Shown here: in pieces, positions 33,876 through 41,763 of the stretch
Layout of the letters: each line of letters begins with the position of its first letter
Numbering within the stretch: the first letter of the stretch is position 1
NCBI RefSeq assembly: GCF_015207255.1
Contig: NZ_JADEXG010000031.1
Coordinates: 1-56,634 of the forward strand
Source: Vasconcelosia minhoensis LEGE 07310
Lineage (GTDB): Bacteria > Cyanobacteriota > Cyanobacteriia > Phormidesmidales > Phormidesmidaceae
Length of the DNA stretch: 56,634 nt
Direction: 5' to 3'
Position numbers and translations under genes: made by a program
Notes under the pieces: model-generated
The model's input: only the letters and a program-made list of their open reading frames with translations
Told to the model about the DNA's origin: nothing
Database searches by the model: none

Positions 33876-35552
33876 ATGAAATCAGCTACTGTCCTGGTCT
33901 GTCTTATTTCCCTACTAGCCGCCTGTCGTCCCGAGACTACGCCTTCTCAACCGCCTCAGTCTCAGCCGGAGAGTAACCCTGCGGCCAGCCAAACTGCCAA
34001 TCCGCAAAACTGCCCTGAGGCTAGCCAGCCCCAGCCGCTGACCATACCTGAACAGGAATTTCCGCTTGACCAGTTCAACTTTCAGCCCCAGCAGATTGAG
34101 GCGGATGCGGATACCGTCACGTTTGAAACGCCCCATTACCGTTTTGTGTACTGTCGGGGCGATCGCGGTTGGAGCGTTGAGGCAGCAGCGCAGTCAGAAC
34201 CTGCGTCCGTTTCCTACGAACAGAGCCTCAGGAACATCCAGGATCCTGATTACGAAACGATTGAAGTTAACGGTGAGACCTACCAGTATCGGGTGCGGCT
34301 GGAGGCGGAATGGCTCAACCAGCGGCTCGATCAGGCTGACGAGCAGACTGCTCCGCCACCAGAGCCGGACCCCAATCAAGAAAAAGTGATCTTTGAGCTG
34401 AAGCGACCCGACCAAACTGAACCGATTGCTCAGACCGTCTATACCCTAGCCGAGCTTAGAGCCGCAGATTTGGGGGCTAGCTTAGGATTGCCGCGGATGG
34501 GTGGGGTAGCTGCCGTGGGCGACAGTATTTGGTGGGCGATCGCGTTTGAGCATAGCGAAGGCGCCAGCGGCATAGCCAGCCTGCTGCGGTACGACATTCA
34601 GGAACAGGCGCTGACGCTCTTGCAACCTGAAGCATTGGAGCGCGAGCAGTTCACTGACCTGGTCGTAACCGGTGACCCGACCAAACCGACATTGTGGCTG
34701 GGGACGCAGCGCAGCGGCGAAGGCAATCCCACCTTGCCTGGGCAGGGGCTGGTCGCCTACCGTCCTGAGGGGAGTGGGGCAGAGGGTGGAGTGACAGCTT
34801 ACACGGTGAGCAACAGTCCCTTAGTCGGGGCAATTCCCTATCGGCTACGGCTCGAAGCCGATAGGCTGTGGGTGGGAACGGGCAACGGCGTCTGCGAGCT
34901 GCAATGGCAGCGGGCCAACCAGCCTGACAGCTGGAACTGCTGGCGGTTTACGGCCCGGGCGGAGCTGCCGCCTGAAGGGGTGCCGCTCTATCCCAGCTCT
35001 CTGGCGGAAACGCCAGCAGAAACGCTGAATCAAGATACCGTCGAGGTGCTTTGGTTCGCCCGCACCGGCTCAGCGGCTGAGGGAGAGCTGCCGCCAGGTC
35101 GCTACGAAGTGGTCTACAGGCCAGGGTTTGAAGTTACCCTGGACGATCGCGGCGGTGAAGTCTGGCCTTTCTTAGCCGATACAAAGCAAAACCGCGATCG
35201 CGTTGCTCCCGACACGATTTGGTGGGCCGGGCGCGAATGGCATTGGAACGGCAGCCAATTTGTTCGAGGTTTAGACGAGGTGTCGCTGAACTATGTTGGG
35301 GGCGGGCCGCACGGAATTGAGTCGAGTACCTATACCGCTGACTATTTAGCCAATCACTATGCTCTGCGAGGCGCTTTTGAGCTGATGGCGCTATCGGCCA
35401 ATCGCACCCAGGTCCGCCACTACTCGGGCTGGGTGGAAGCGGACGCGATCGCGCCTTACCCCACCGTCGTTCCCCATTCGCCGCCGGCCCAGCCGAAACC
35501 GAATCCGCTCGTTGCGATCGCGCCTGAGCTACCTGAAGAGCAGCGCCCGTAG
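33876..35552 (+). CDS. Large lipoprotein of unknown function
   Basis: A 558-residue exported protein with signal peptide and lipobox LLAAC (lipidated Cys17), then a Pro/Gln/Ser linker to about residue 60. The rest is strand-rich and acidic. LPRMGGVAAVGDSIWWAIAF, TKPTLWLGTQRSGEG and DRLWVGTGNGVCEL repeat a W/LWxGT pattern reminiscent of beta-propeller blades. The domain around FETPHYRFVYCRGDRGWSV with a Cys recurs in cyanobacterial lipoproteins. No catalytic motif seen. A TTG precedes the ATG at 33876 directly. Convergent with the TPR gene. Confidence 0.75.
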   Translation: MKSATVLVCLISLLAACRPETTPSQPPQSQPESNPAASQTANPQNCPEASQPQPLTIPEQEFPLDQFNFQPQQIEADADTVTFETPHYRFVYCRGDRGWSVEAAAQSEPASVSYEQSLRNIQDPDYETIEVNGETYQYRVRLEAEWLNQRLDQADEQTAPPPEPDPNQEKVIFELKRPDQTEPIAQTVYTLAELRAADLGASLGLPRMGGVAAVGDSIWWAIAFEHSEGASGIASLLRYDIQEQALTLLQPEALEREQFTDLVVTGDPTKPTLWLGTQRSGEGNPTLPGQGLVAYRPEGSGAEGGVTAYTVSNSPLVGAIPYRLRLEADRLWVGTGNGVCELQWQRANQPDSWNCWRFTARAELPPEGVPLYPSSLAETPAETLNQDTVEVLWFARTGSAAEGELPPGRYEVVYRPGFEVTLDDRGGEVWPFLADTKQNRDRVAPDTIWWAGREWHWNGSQFVRGLDEVSLNYVGGGPHGIESSTYTADYLANHYALRGAFELMALSANRTQVRHYSGWVEADAIAPYPTVVPHSPPAQPKPNPLVAIAPELPEEQRP

Positions 35553-35556
35553 GGCG

Positions 35557-36165
35557 CTATCGGACGACCGCTGGGAACTGGGGATGAGTTCGTAGGGCAG
35601 CCAGGTCGGGATCCTGGCGAGCAACTTCTCTGAACCGGTCTGCACCCGTCGCTAAGGCCCGCTGCAGAAAGTCCAAACCGGCTAGATAGTTACCCTGTCG
35701 AGCGTAGCAGCAGGCTTTGCTGTATAGGGCATCCGCATTGTCAGGCTGAAGTACCAGTATCCGATCTAAGTTTTTGAGCGCTTCCTCATACTGAGCCGAG
35801 CGAAACAGCGCCTGACTGATGCCAAACCAGGCAGAAATGTCTTCTGCATTCAGTTCGGAGGCGCGGGTGAAAGCCGCGATCGCGGCCTCATAGCGCTTCA
35901 TCTTGAGCAGAATCCTGCCTTTCAGAATCCAGGCTTTGGCCCGGTCTGGGCTGAGCTGAGTGACCCGATTGGCGGAATCCAGCGCCTCCTGCTCGCGGTG
36001 CAGCTTCAACAGCACGCGACTGCGCTGCTGGAGCGCATCCGGATCTTCAGGCAAAGCGACCAGGGTCTGATCCAGCTCGGTCAGGAGCTCGGTCAGCTCG
36101 GTTTTAGATAGGGGGTCTGAGGGGACCAGATCGGGGGACAATCTGGACGGTTTGCTCTGGCTCAC
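35557..36165 (-). CDS. TPR-repeat protein
   Basis: A 202-residue soluble protein with at least four tetratricopeptide units between residues about 35 and 185: DALQQRSRVLLKLHREQEAL, AKAWILKGRILLKMKRYEAA, ISAWFGISQALFRSAQYEEA and ADALYSKACCYARQGNYLAG. It ends with REVARQDPDLAALRTHPQF, a frequent TPR cap. TPR proteins act as scaffolds; the partner is unknown. The start is GTG at 36165, with no obvious ribosome site. Confidence 0.85.
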   Translation of the reverse strand: MSQSKPSRLSPDLVPSDPLSKTELTELLTELDQTLVALPEDPDALQQRSRVLLKLHREQEALDSANRVTQLSPDRAKAWILKGRILLKMKRYEAAIAAFTRASELNAEDISAWFGISQALFRSAQYEEALKNLDRILVLQPDNADALYSKACCYARQGNYLAGLDFLQRALATGADRFREVARQDPDLAALRTHPQFPAVVR

Positions 36166-36418
36166 GGGGGGTACGACGACAATCAGGATGAATTAAACTA
36201 ATTTAAAAGCGGTCTTGAAAAAAACAAGAACCCAGAGGCTTATTTCTGGAGGCACCGAAGCCACCGCCGACGCGCTCAATTGCAGACTGAAAGCGTCTAT
36301 TAGCTACAGGTTATCGGACTGGGCTAAGCATTTTTACGGACAGAACCCAATCTGGTTGAGAATTTTACTTTTCGGGCAAAATTACCAGGCAGTGATGAAG
36401 CCAGCAGCCCCTGAACTT

Positions 36419-36453
36419 AAAAGGCCGAGAGATTGGTGTCAATCTCTCGGCCC
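36419..36453 (-). terminator. Rho-independent terminator after ssb
   Basis: GGCCGAGAGATTG and CAATCTCTCGGCC form a 13-base-pair stem with a four-base loop (36423-36452). On the minus strand it is followed by TTTT. It lies 28 bases past the ssb stop and ends the manC-like / ssb transcript. The rest of the gap 36166-36418 holds only a short unsupported frame. Confidence 0.88.
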
Positions 36454-36480
36454 GTTATTCAAAGATTGCTGAAGACCCTT

Positions 36481-36927
36481 TTAGAACGGAATTTCGTCGT
36501 AATCGGTCGCTTCGGCTGGGCTGCTGGTGGCTGGGACCGGAGTCTGGGCGGCGGCCGGAGCCGCCTGGGTAGAGATGCTAGCCGTGGGGGCGGCGGCGGC
36601 CGTATCTAGGGTCAGCGATTGGAGCGCTGACAGGCCGTATATCCGCCGTACCGTCAGCTCTGCCCGTTTTTCCTTAAAGCCTTCAGGCCGGTCAACGCTA
36701 TCCATTTTTAAGCGGCCTTCCAGGACGACGCGATCGCCTTCTTTGTAACCTTCCTGAATTTCCTGAGCCAGATTGCCCCAGCCGATTGCCTTCAGCTGGC
36801 TGGGCGGATCGTCTGACCGCAGGCCCGGGAACTGGATGATAAATTCGGCAATCGGCGTTTGGCTGTCTGAGGTATAGCGCAGCTGAGGAGCCTTGACGAT
36901 TTCAGCCATTAAAACGCAGTGGTTCAT
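36481..36927 (-). CDS. Single-stranded DNA-binding protein family (SSB-like)
   Basis: The 148-residue protein has an OB fold (residues 1-95: MNHCVLMAEIVKAPQLRYTS, IAEFIIQFPGL, LKAIGWGNLAQEIQEGYKEG, DRVVLEGRLKMD), an Ala/Pro/Thr-rich linker and an acidic-hydrophobic tip DYDEIPF, like the partner-binding tail of SSB. It is likely the divergent short cyanobacterial SSB rather than the main copy, so I give no symbol. Its ATG overlaps the stop of the upstream nucleotidyltransferase by four bases (ATGA), so the two are coupled, an odd pairing of sugar and DNA functions. Confidence 0.85.
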   Translation of the reverse strand: MNHCVLMAEIVKAPQLRYTSDSQTPIAEFIIQFPGLRSDDPPSQLKAIGWGNLAQEIQEGYKEGDRVVLEGRLKMDSVDRPEGFKEKRAELTVRRIYGLSALQSLTLDTAAAAPTASISTQAAPAAAQTPVPATSSPAEATDYDEIPF

Positions 36928-39449
36928 GATGCTTCTTTGATTCCTTGCTCTTTCTCGATAAAAGACTGCACCCGCTGACGATATTCCTGGAGATGCTGAT
37001 CGACCCAGTCGCGGTCATCGCTGTTGGCAAAGATATGCACCAAGGGCTCGCCCGCATCCGGCAAGATCAGCACCCAGCTCTGACGCGCCCGGTCTACCAC
37101 TTTGACGCCGTCAATCAGCTCTAGGTCATCGGCTGGGTGAGTTTCTACAAGATAGCGCATGAGCGCTCCCTTGACTGTCCAGGGGCAGCGAATGGTTTGC
37201 ACGCGATGGGATACGCGCGGCAGCTCACCCCAGATCTGACCCAGCGATCGCTCCTGGATCAGCAGCATCTCAATCAACTTGGCAATGCAGAACATGGCGT
37301 CAAAGCCAGGATGCAGCTGGGGAAAGATAAAGCCCATATCGCCGCTGCCGCCGAGCACTACGTTGTTATTGGTGTGGCAGGCTTCCATCAGCGCCGTAGG
37401 ATTGGCCTTCGTGCGAATCACCTGGCCATCGTGACGGTGGGCAATCTGCTCAATTGCACCCGAGGCATGAACCGGGACGACAATCGTTCCTCGTGGCTGA
37501 GCCGTAAGGATCATATGGGTCATCAGTGCAGTCAGCGTCTCTCCCCGAATCGGACTACCGACTTCGTCCACCAGAATCAGCTGCTCACCATTGGCCGTGA
37601 CCTGCACCCCAAAGGTGGCCTGCAGCGCCTGTACAACCTGCCCCAGCTGCCCCAGCAGCACTTCCCGCTCGTCCGCCGAGGGCGCTGTGGCCGAAAGGCT
37701 GGCATTCAGTACGACCGCATCACAGCCAAATTTGCCGAGCAAAATGGGCAGTACCGCTCCCGATACCGCATAGCCATAGTCGATGACGACCTTGGATTTG
37801 CTACTGCGAATCGACTCGACGTTCAGCCGCTTTTCAAAGGCGGTGGCGTAGGTCTCGACCAGTCGGGTGGGGTAGGTGACGGTACCGATTTCGTGGATCT
37901 GCGATCGCCGCAGGTCCTCTTTGAAGTAAGCCCCTTCAATCTTTTTCTCTTTGCCCTTGGGAATGTCAATTCCCTTCTCGTTGAAAAACTCAATCAGCAG
38001 GTAATTCGTGCGGTCAGGATGGAGCCGTACATGAATCCCGCCCGCCACCTCAAGCGTCGGCAACACCGCCCTAGCCACTGGGATAGCCGTTGCTTCTAAG
38101 TTCTGAACGTTGATCCCGACCGACATCAGCCCGGCAATTAGCGATCGCGATACCATCCGCGAAATGCTGCGCTGATCGCGGGAGACGGTGACATGGGCAC
38201 CTGGCTTTAGCGTGGAGCCATAGGCCGCGCCCAGCTTCACGGCAAACTCGGGCGTGATGTCAATATTCGCCAGGCCGGCTACGCCCCGCTGGCCAAACAG
38301 ATTGCGCTGGGCCGTGTTGCCCCAAATTAAGTTGATATTGAGGGTCGCGCCTGACTCAATAATTTTGCTCGGCCACACGCGCACGCCGGGGCTAATTTGA
38401 GCTTCCTCACCCACGGTCGAGAGGGCGCCGACCACCGCGCCTTCCAAGACATGCGACCGGCGGTCAACTCGCGTACCGCGGGAAATGATGCAGGCGCGTA
38501 GGTGGGTTTCTTCGCCGATGATGGCCCCGTTCCAAATAATCGGCCGCTTCAGGTCAGCGTCGCTGCCGATGGTCACATTGTCACCAATCACGGTGCCTGG
38601 CTCCAGCACAGCCCGCGGCCCAATCCGGCAGTTATTGCCGATTAGAACGGGGGGATGAATTTTAGCGGTTGGATCGATGTAGGTATTCTGGCCAACGTAG
38701 AGCCCCTCGCGCTGCTCAGGATAGGCATAGTCCACCAGGACTTTGCCAGCCATAGCGTCATAGTGGGCCTCGCGGTAGGCGTCGAGGTGGCCGACGTCGC
38801 ACCAGTAGCCATCGGCGACATAGCCATACATGGGCTCGCCCTTCTCCAGCAGCAGCGGAAAGAAGTCCTTCGAAAAATCTTGCTCGATGCCGGCCGGCAG
38901 ATAGTCGAGCATCTCGGGCTCAAGAATATAGGTGCCCGTGTTCACCGTGTCTGAAAAAATTTCGCTAGTCGAGGGCTTTTCCAAAAATCGCACGACCCGA
39001 TTCTCATCATCAGTGATCACGACACCAAACTCAATCGGGTTGGGAACTCGGGTTAGCACCATGGTTGCCTTAGCGCCCTTCTCCCGGTGAAAGCGCAGCG
39101 CTTCTTGAAGGTCAAAATCGGTGATGCTGTCGCCGCTGATGACGAGGAACGTATCGTCGAGCAGTTCGGCAATATTCTTGACACAGCCGGCGGTGCCCAG
39201 GGGCTGATCTTCCTCAACGGCATAGGTCATCTGCACGCCAAAGTCTTCGCCGTCCTGAAAATAGTCCCGCATCACGTCGGGCAGATAGTAGAGGGTGGCG
39301 ATGACCTCGGTAATGTTGTTACGCCTCAGCAGATTGACGATGTGCTCTGCAATCGGGCGATTGAGCACGGGAACCATCGGCTTCGGCAGATCACAGGTCA
39401 GCGGTCTGAGTCTTGTTCCGGAACCACCAGCCATGAGTACTGCGCGCAT
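36924..39449 (-). CDS. Mannose-1-phosphate guanylyltransferase fused to an inactive-looking phosphomannomutase domain
   Basis: An 841-residue fusion. Residues 1-235 are a nucleotidyltransferase (AGGSGTRLRPLT at 7-18, TAGCVKN, ISGDSITDFD); about 250-370 is a left-handed beta-helix of hexapeptide repeats; 380-825 follows the phosphohexomutase fold. In the last part the catalytic serine loop TASHNP is replaced by HVRLHPDRTN (about 473-482) and the metal loop DGDGDR by TANGEQ (618-623), so mutase activity is unlikely. Related fusions occur in cyanobacteria. It should supply GDP-mannose or a related sugar nucleotide for surface polymers. The longest frame starts at 39479; ATG 39449 has AAGGAGGAATT directly upstream and is chosen. 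Confidence 0.88.
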   Translation of the reverse strand: MRAVLMAGGSGTRLRPLTCDLPKPMVPVLNRPIAEHIVNLLRRNNITEVIATLYYLPDVMRDYFQDGEDFGVQMTYAVEEDQPLGTAGCVKNIAELLDDTFLVISGDSITDFDLQEALRFHREKGAKATMVLTRVPNPIEFGVVITDDENRVVRFLEKPSTSEIFSDTVNTGTYILEPEMLDYLPAGIEQDFSKDFFPLLLEKGEPMYGYVADGYWCDVGHLDAYREAHYDAMAGKVLVDYAYPEQREGLYVGQNTYIDPTAKIHPPVLIGNNCRIGPRAVLEPGTVIGDNVTIGSDADLKRPIIWNGAIIGEETHLRACIISRGTRVDRRSHVLEGAVVGALSTVGEEAQISPGVRVWPSKIIESGATLNINLIWGNTAQRNLFGQRGVAGLANIDITPEFAVKLGAAYGSTLKPGAHVTVSRDQRSISRMVSRSLIAGLMSVGINVQNLEATAIPVARAVLPTLEVAGGIHVRLHPDRTNYLLIEFFNEKGIDIPKGKEKKIEGAYFKEDLRRSQIHEIGTVTYPTRLVETYATAFEKRLNVESIRSSKSKVVIDYGYAVSGAVLPILLGKFGCDAVVLNASLSATAPSADEREVLLGQLGQVVQALQATFGVQVTANGEQLILVDEVGSPIRGETLTALMTHMILTAQPRGTIVVPVHASGAIEQIAHRHDGQVIRTKANPTALMEACHTNNNVVLGGSGDMGFIFPQLHPGFDAMFCIAKLIEMLLIQERSLGQIWGELPRVSHRVQTIRCPWTVKGALMRYLVETHPADDLELIDGVKVVDRARQSWVLILPDAGEPLVHIFANSDDRDWVDQHLQEYRQRVQSFIEKEQGIKEAS

Positions 39450-39452
39450 AAT

Positions 39453-39464
39453 TCCTCCTTTATC
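39453..39464 (-). promoter_or_regulatory. Strong ribosome binding site fixing the guanylyltransferase start
   Basis: On the minus strand AAAGGAGGAATT lies directly before the ATG at 39449. It is one of the best Shine-Dalgarno sequences in the window and rules out the in-frame ATG 30 bases upstream. Confidence 0.8.
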
Positions 39465-39788
39465 CTTCTTTTTCATCAAGCAGCTTTAGTAAGCAGGGAG
39501 ACAGCGACCGCTTTCGCGGCCAACAAGCTCCCAGATCATTAGATCAATTTAAATATTGCCAACCCAGCGGTAGGCTATTTTGACTAAAGGCCCACGATCA
39601 TTCTATAGGAACAGCACCAGAACAGGATTTTTGCAGCGACCCGGCCACTGTAACTGACGACTTTGGCTGATAATCCTGGGCCGGCTTGGGGGGCAATTTG
39701 CTAGCCTACAGACAGACTGGCAAACATACCAGCTTGCTTTAGTTTGGTACGATGTGGCTGACGTATTTGAGCAGGGAGTTAGAACGAA
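39465..39788. promoter_or_regulatory. Divergent gap upstream of the guanylyltransferase
   Basis: This gap of about 320 bases has two divergent promoters. A small hairpin CCGCTTTCGCGG lies at about 39509-39520. On the plus side TTTAGTTTGG and TACGAT near 39740-39755 may belong to the promoter of the small gene at 39789. No RNA gene or ORF seen. Confidence 0.35.
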
Positions 39789-39974
39789 ATGGGTGGTTTC
39801 ATTGGATTACTCGTTTTAGCGGTTTACGGATATGGAGCCTGGCGCTTCTGGCGAGGGTTTAACCGAACCAGTTTCAGCCAAGGTAAAGTTTATTTAACTT
39901 TTCTCTGGCCGTTTTTTGTGATTGGCAGCAAGTCCTACCGGCAGAACTTTTCCAAGACGCTGAAGGGCTCCTAG
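39789..39974 (+). CDS. Small conserved membrane-associated protein
   Basis: A 61-residue protein with an N-terminal hydrophobic helix (GGFIGLLVLAVYGYGAWRFW), a basic stretch RGFNRTSFSQGKVYL, a second hydrophobic patch (TFLWPFFVIGSKS) and a basic end. Short proteins of this form are conserved in cyanobacteria without known role. GGAG lies ten bases before the ATG. It precedes the methyltransferase on the same strand by 41 bases. Confidence 0.75.
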   Translation: MGGFIGLLVLAVYGYGAWRFWRGFNRTSFSQGKVYLTFLWPFFVIGSKSYRQNFSKTLKGS

Positions 39975-40015
39975 CTGGCCTCGCGTCAGGTTTATAGCCC
40001 TTTCATTGGATTCCC

Positions 40016-40702
40016 ATGCAGTTTCAATCCTCTCCCTGGCAGCCCATGATTCAGGCGGCGACCCAACGCTTCAATCGCGAATACGGCGGTCAGCCCTTCG
40101 ACCTGCCAGCTGAAGTGGAAGCCATGGAGGTGTTTCGAGATTGGACCGCGGGCACGCTCACCTCGCGGATTGCCTCGCCGTTCTGGCAGCTGGCTCAGCC
40201 GCGTAAGCAGCAGCGCTGTCTGGACCTGGGCTGCGGCTTTAGCTTTTTAATTTACGATTGGCGGGAATGGCAGGCGCTATTTTACGGTCAGGACGTCAGC
40301 CCAATTGCCGTAGAAACCCTGCGCCAGCGCGGCCCCCAGCTCAACTCCAAGCTATTTAAATCGGTCGTTCAGCGGCCCGCCCATCAGCTGGACTATGGCG
40401 ATCTGCGCTTTGACCTGGCGATCGCGACCGGCTTTAGCTGCTACTACCCGCTGGACTACTGGCAAACGGTCCTGGACGCGGTGAAACGCGTGCTCAAGCC
40501 CGAGGGCTTTTTAGTCTTCGACGTGATCGATCCCGAGCAGCCCCTGGCCGAAAATTGGGCCATTTTGGAAACCTATTTGGGAGCGGAAGTCTTTCTCACA
40601 GACCTGGCCGACTGGCGAGCTCTAATCCGGCAGGCTGGCGCTCAGGTCGTGAAGCAGCAGGAGGGCGATCCCTTCCATTTATATAAGATTCGGTTCGGCT
40701 AG
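40016..40702 (+). CDS. Class I SAM-dependent methyltransferase
   Basis: A 228-residue Rossmann-fold methyltransferase. Motif I is CLDLGCGFSFLIYDW near residue 66, motif II YGQDVSPIAVETL, motif III LRFDLAIATGFSCYYPLDYW and the later RVLKPEGFLVFDVIDPEQP. The substrate is not evident; the N-terminal 50 residues (AATQRFNREYGGQPFDLPAE) are particular to a cyanobacterial group. The cobK start follows five bases after its stop, so a shared transcript is likely, but I see no reason to call it a corrin methylase. Confidence 0.85.
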   Translation: MQFQSSPWQPMIQAATQRFNREYGGQPFDLPAEVEAMEVFRDWTAGTLTSRIASPFWQLAQPRKQQRCLDLGCGFSFLIYDWREWQALFYGQDVSPIAVETLRQRGPQLNSKLFKSVVQRPAHQLDYGDLRFDLAIATGFSCYYPLDYWQTVLDAVKRVLKPEGFLVFDVIDPEQPLAENWAILETYLGAEVFLTDLADWRALIRQAGAQVVKQQEGDPFHLYKIRFG

Positions 40703-40707
40703 GGCCG

Positions 40708-41493
40708 GTGAGTCAGCCTGGAGGCTCACGGCTGTGGCTGATTGGCGGAACGCGGGAGAGCGCTGAGCTAGCCCGCGCGATCGCGAACCGTCAACTCCCC
40801 TGTCTGATTACCGTCACGACGCCAGCCGCGCAGTCCCTCTATCCCGACAGCGCATTTCTGGAAGTCCGGGTCGGTCGGCTGGGGGAAGCAACCATCGGCT
40901 CTTTCCTCCAGCAGGCCCAAGTCAGTCACATCCTGGACGCTTCCCATCCTTTCGCCAGCGCCATTTCAGCGCTCGCGATCGCGGCGGCCGAGCGCTGGCA
41001 GCTGCCCTACCTGCGCTACCAGCGGCCCGAGCTAGCCCCGCCCCAAAGTCCTCAGGTCGTCCTGACATCCCTGGAATCTTTGCTCAGCAGCGACCTGCTA
41101 AGCCAGCAGCGGGTACTGCTAACCCTGGGCTATCGCTGGCTGCATCAGTTTCAGCCCTGGCATGGCCAGTCTCAGCTCTATGCTCGGATTCTGCCTTCCC
41201 CCGAGGCGCTGGCGGCCGCGATCGCGGCAGGCTTCACCGCCAAAACCCTAATTGCCCTACGCCCGCCCCTTTCCCTAGAGCTAGAAAAAGCCCTGTGGCA
41301 GCAGTGGCAAATCACCACCGTCGTCACCAAAGCCTCGGGAAAAGCCGGCGGAGAAGATATCAAGCGCCAGCTGGCCGAACAGCTCAGAGTGCGGCTAATC
41401 CTGATCGAGCGGCCCGCGGTCAACTACCCGCAGCAGACCTCGAATATCGCGATCGCCCTCCGCTTCTGCCAAAACCCCACCCCCCACATCTAA
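40708..41493 (+). CDS. cobK: Precorrin-6A reductase
   Basis: Reduces the macrocycle of precorrin-6A (or cobalt-precorrin-6A) in (pseudo)cobalamin synthesis. The 261-residue protein matches CobK/CbiJ: LWLIGGTRESAELARAIA at the start, HILDASHPFASAISALAIAA in the middle and VVTKASGKAGGEDIKRQLAE near the end, followed by LILIERPA. Start GTG at 40708. The cobyrinate diamide synthase gene of the same pathway lies about 9 kb away on the other strand. Confidence 0.9.
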   Translation: MSQPGGSRLWLIGGTRESAELARAIANRQLPCLITVTTPAAQSLYPDSAFLEVRVGRLGEATIGSFLQQAQVSHILDASHPFASAISALAIAAAERWQLPYLRYQRPELAPPQSPQVVLTSLESLLSSDLLSQQRVLLTLGYRWLHQFQPWHGQSQLYARILPSPEALAAAIAAGFTAKTLIALRPPLSLELEKALWQQWQITTVVTKASGKAGGEDIKRQLAEQLRVRLILIERPAVNYPQQTSNIAIALRFCQNPTPHI

Positions 41494-41516
41494 ATCCCTA
41501 CTCATCTACCTGCATA

Positions 41517-41572
41517 GGGCATGGCAACCATGCCCCTACCCATCGACCCATCCACCCCCTACCCATCGACCC
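41517..41572. repeat. Palindrome and direct repeat after cobK
   Basis: GGGCATGG-CAA-CCATGCCC (41517-41535) is an eight-base-pair palindrome of a type often found between cyanobacterial genes. The 14-mer CTACCCATCGACCC follows twice (41536-41549 and 41559-41572). There is no T-run, so terminator function is doubtful. Confidence 0.7.
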
Positions 41573-41763
41573 GTCTTGACTCTAGGCCAATAAGTGCTAT
41601 GGTATGGCTACTTTGAATCTGCCAGCCACGCCAGCAGCCACGCCAGGGCAAGTCCCAGCGCAGAATTCCATAAAAAATAATTGATTAATTCAAGTCGGGC
41701 GACAAGGGCATATCATGAATTCTGCAAAAGCGATAGAGTGTAGGCGCTCGCTGGCAACTATCG

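Noticed and set aside
36215-36472. 85-codon plus-strand frame between the TPR gene and ssb
   Set aside because: Starts with a weak codon, contains the minus-strand ssb terminator hairpin and has no protein-like features.
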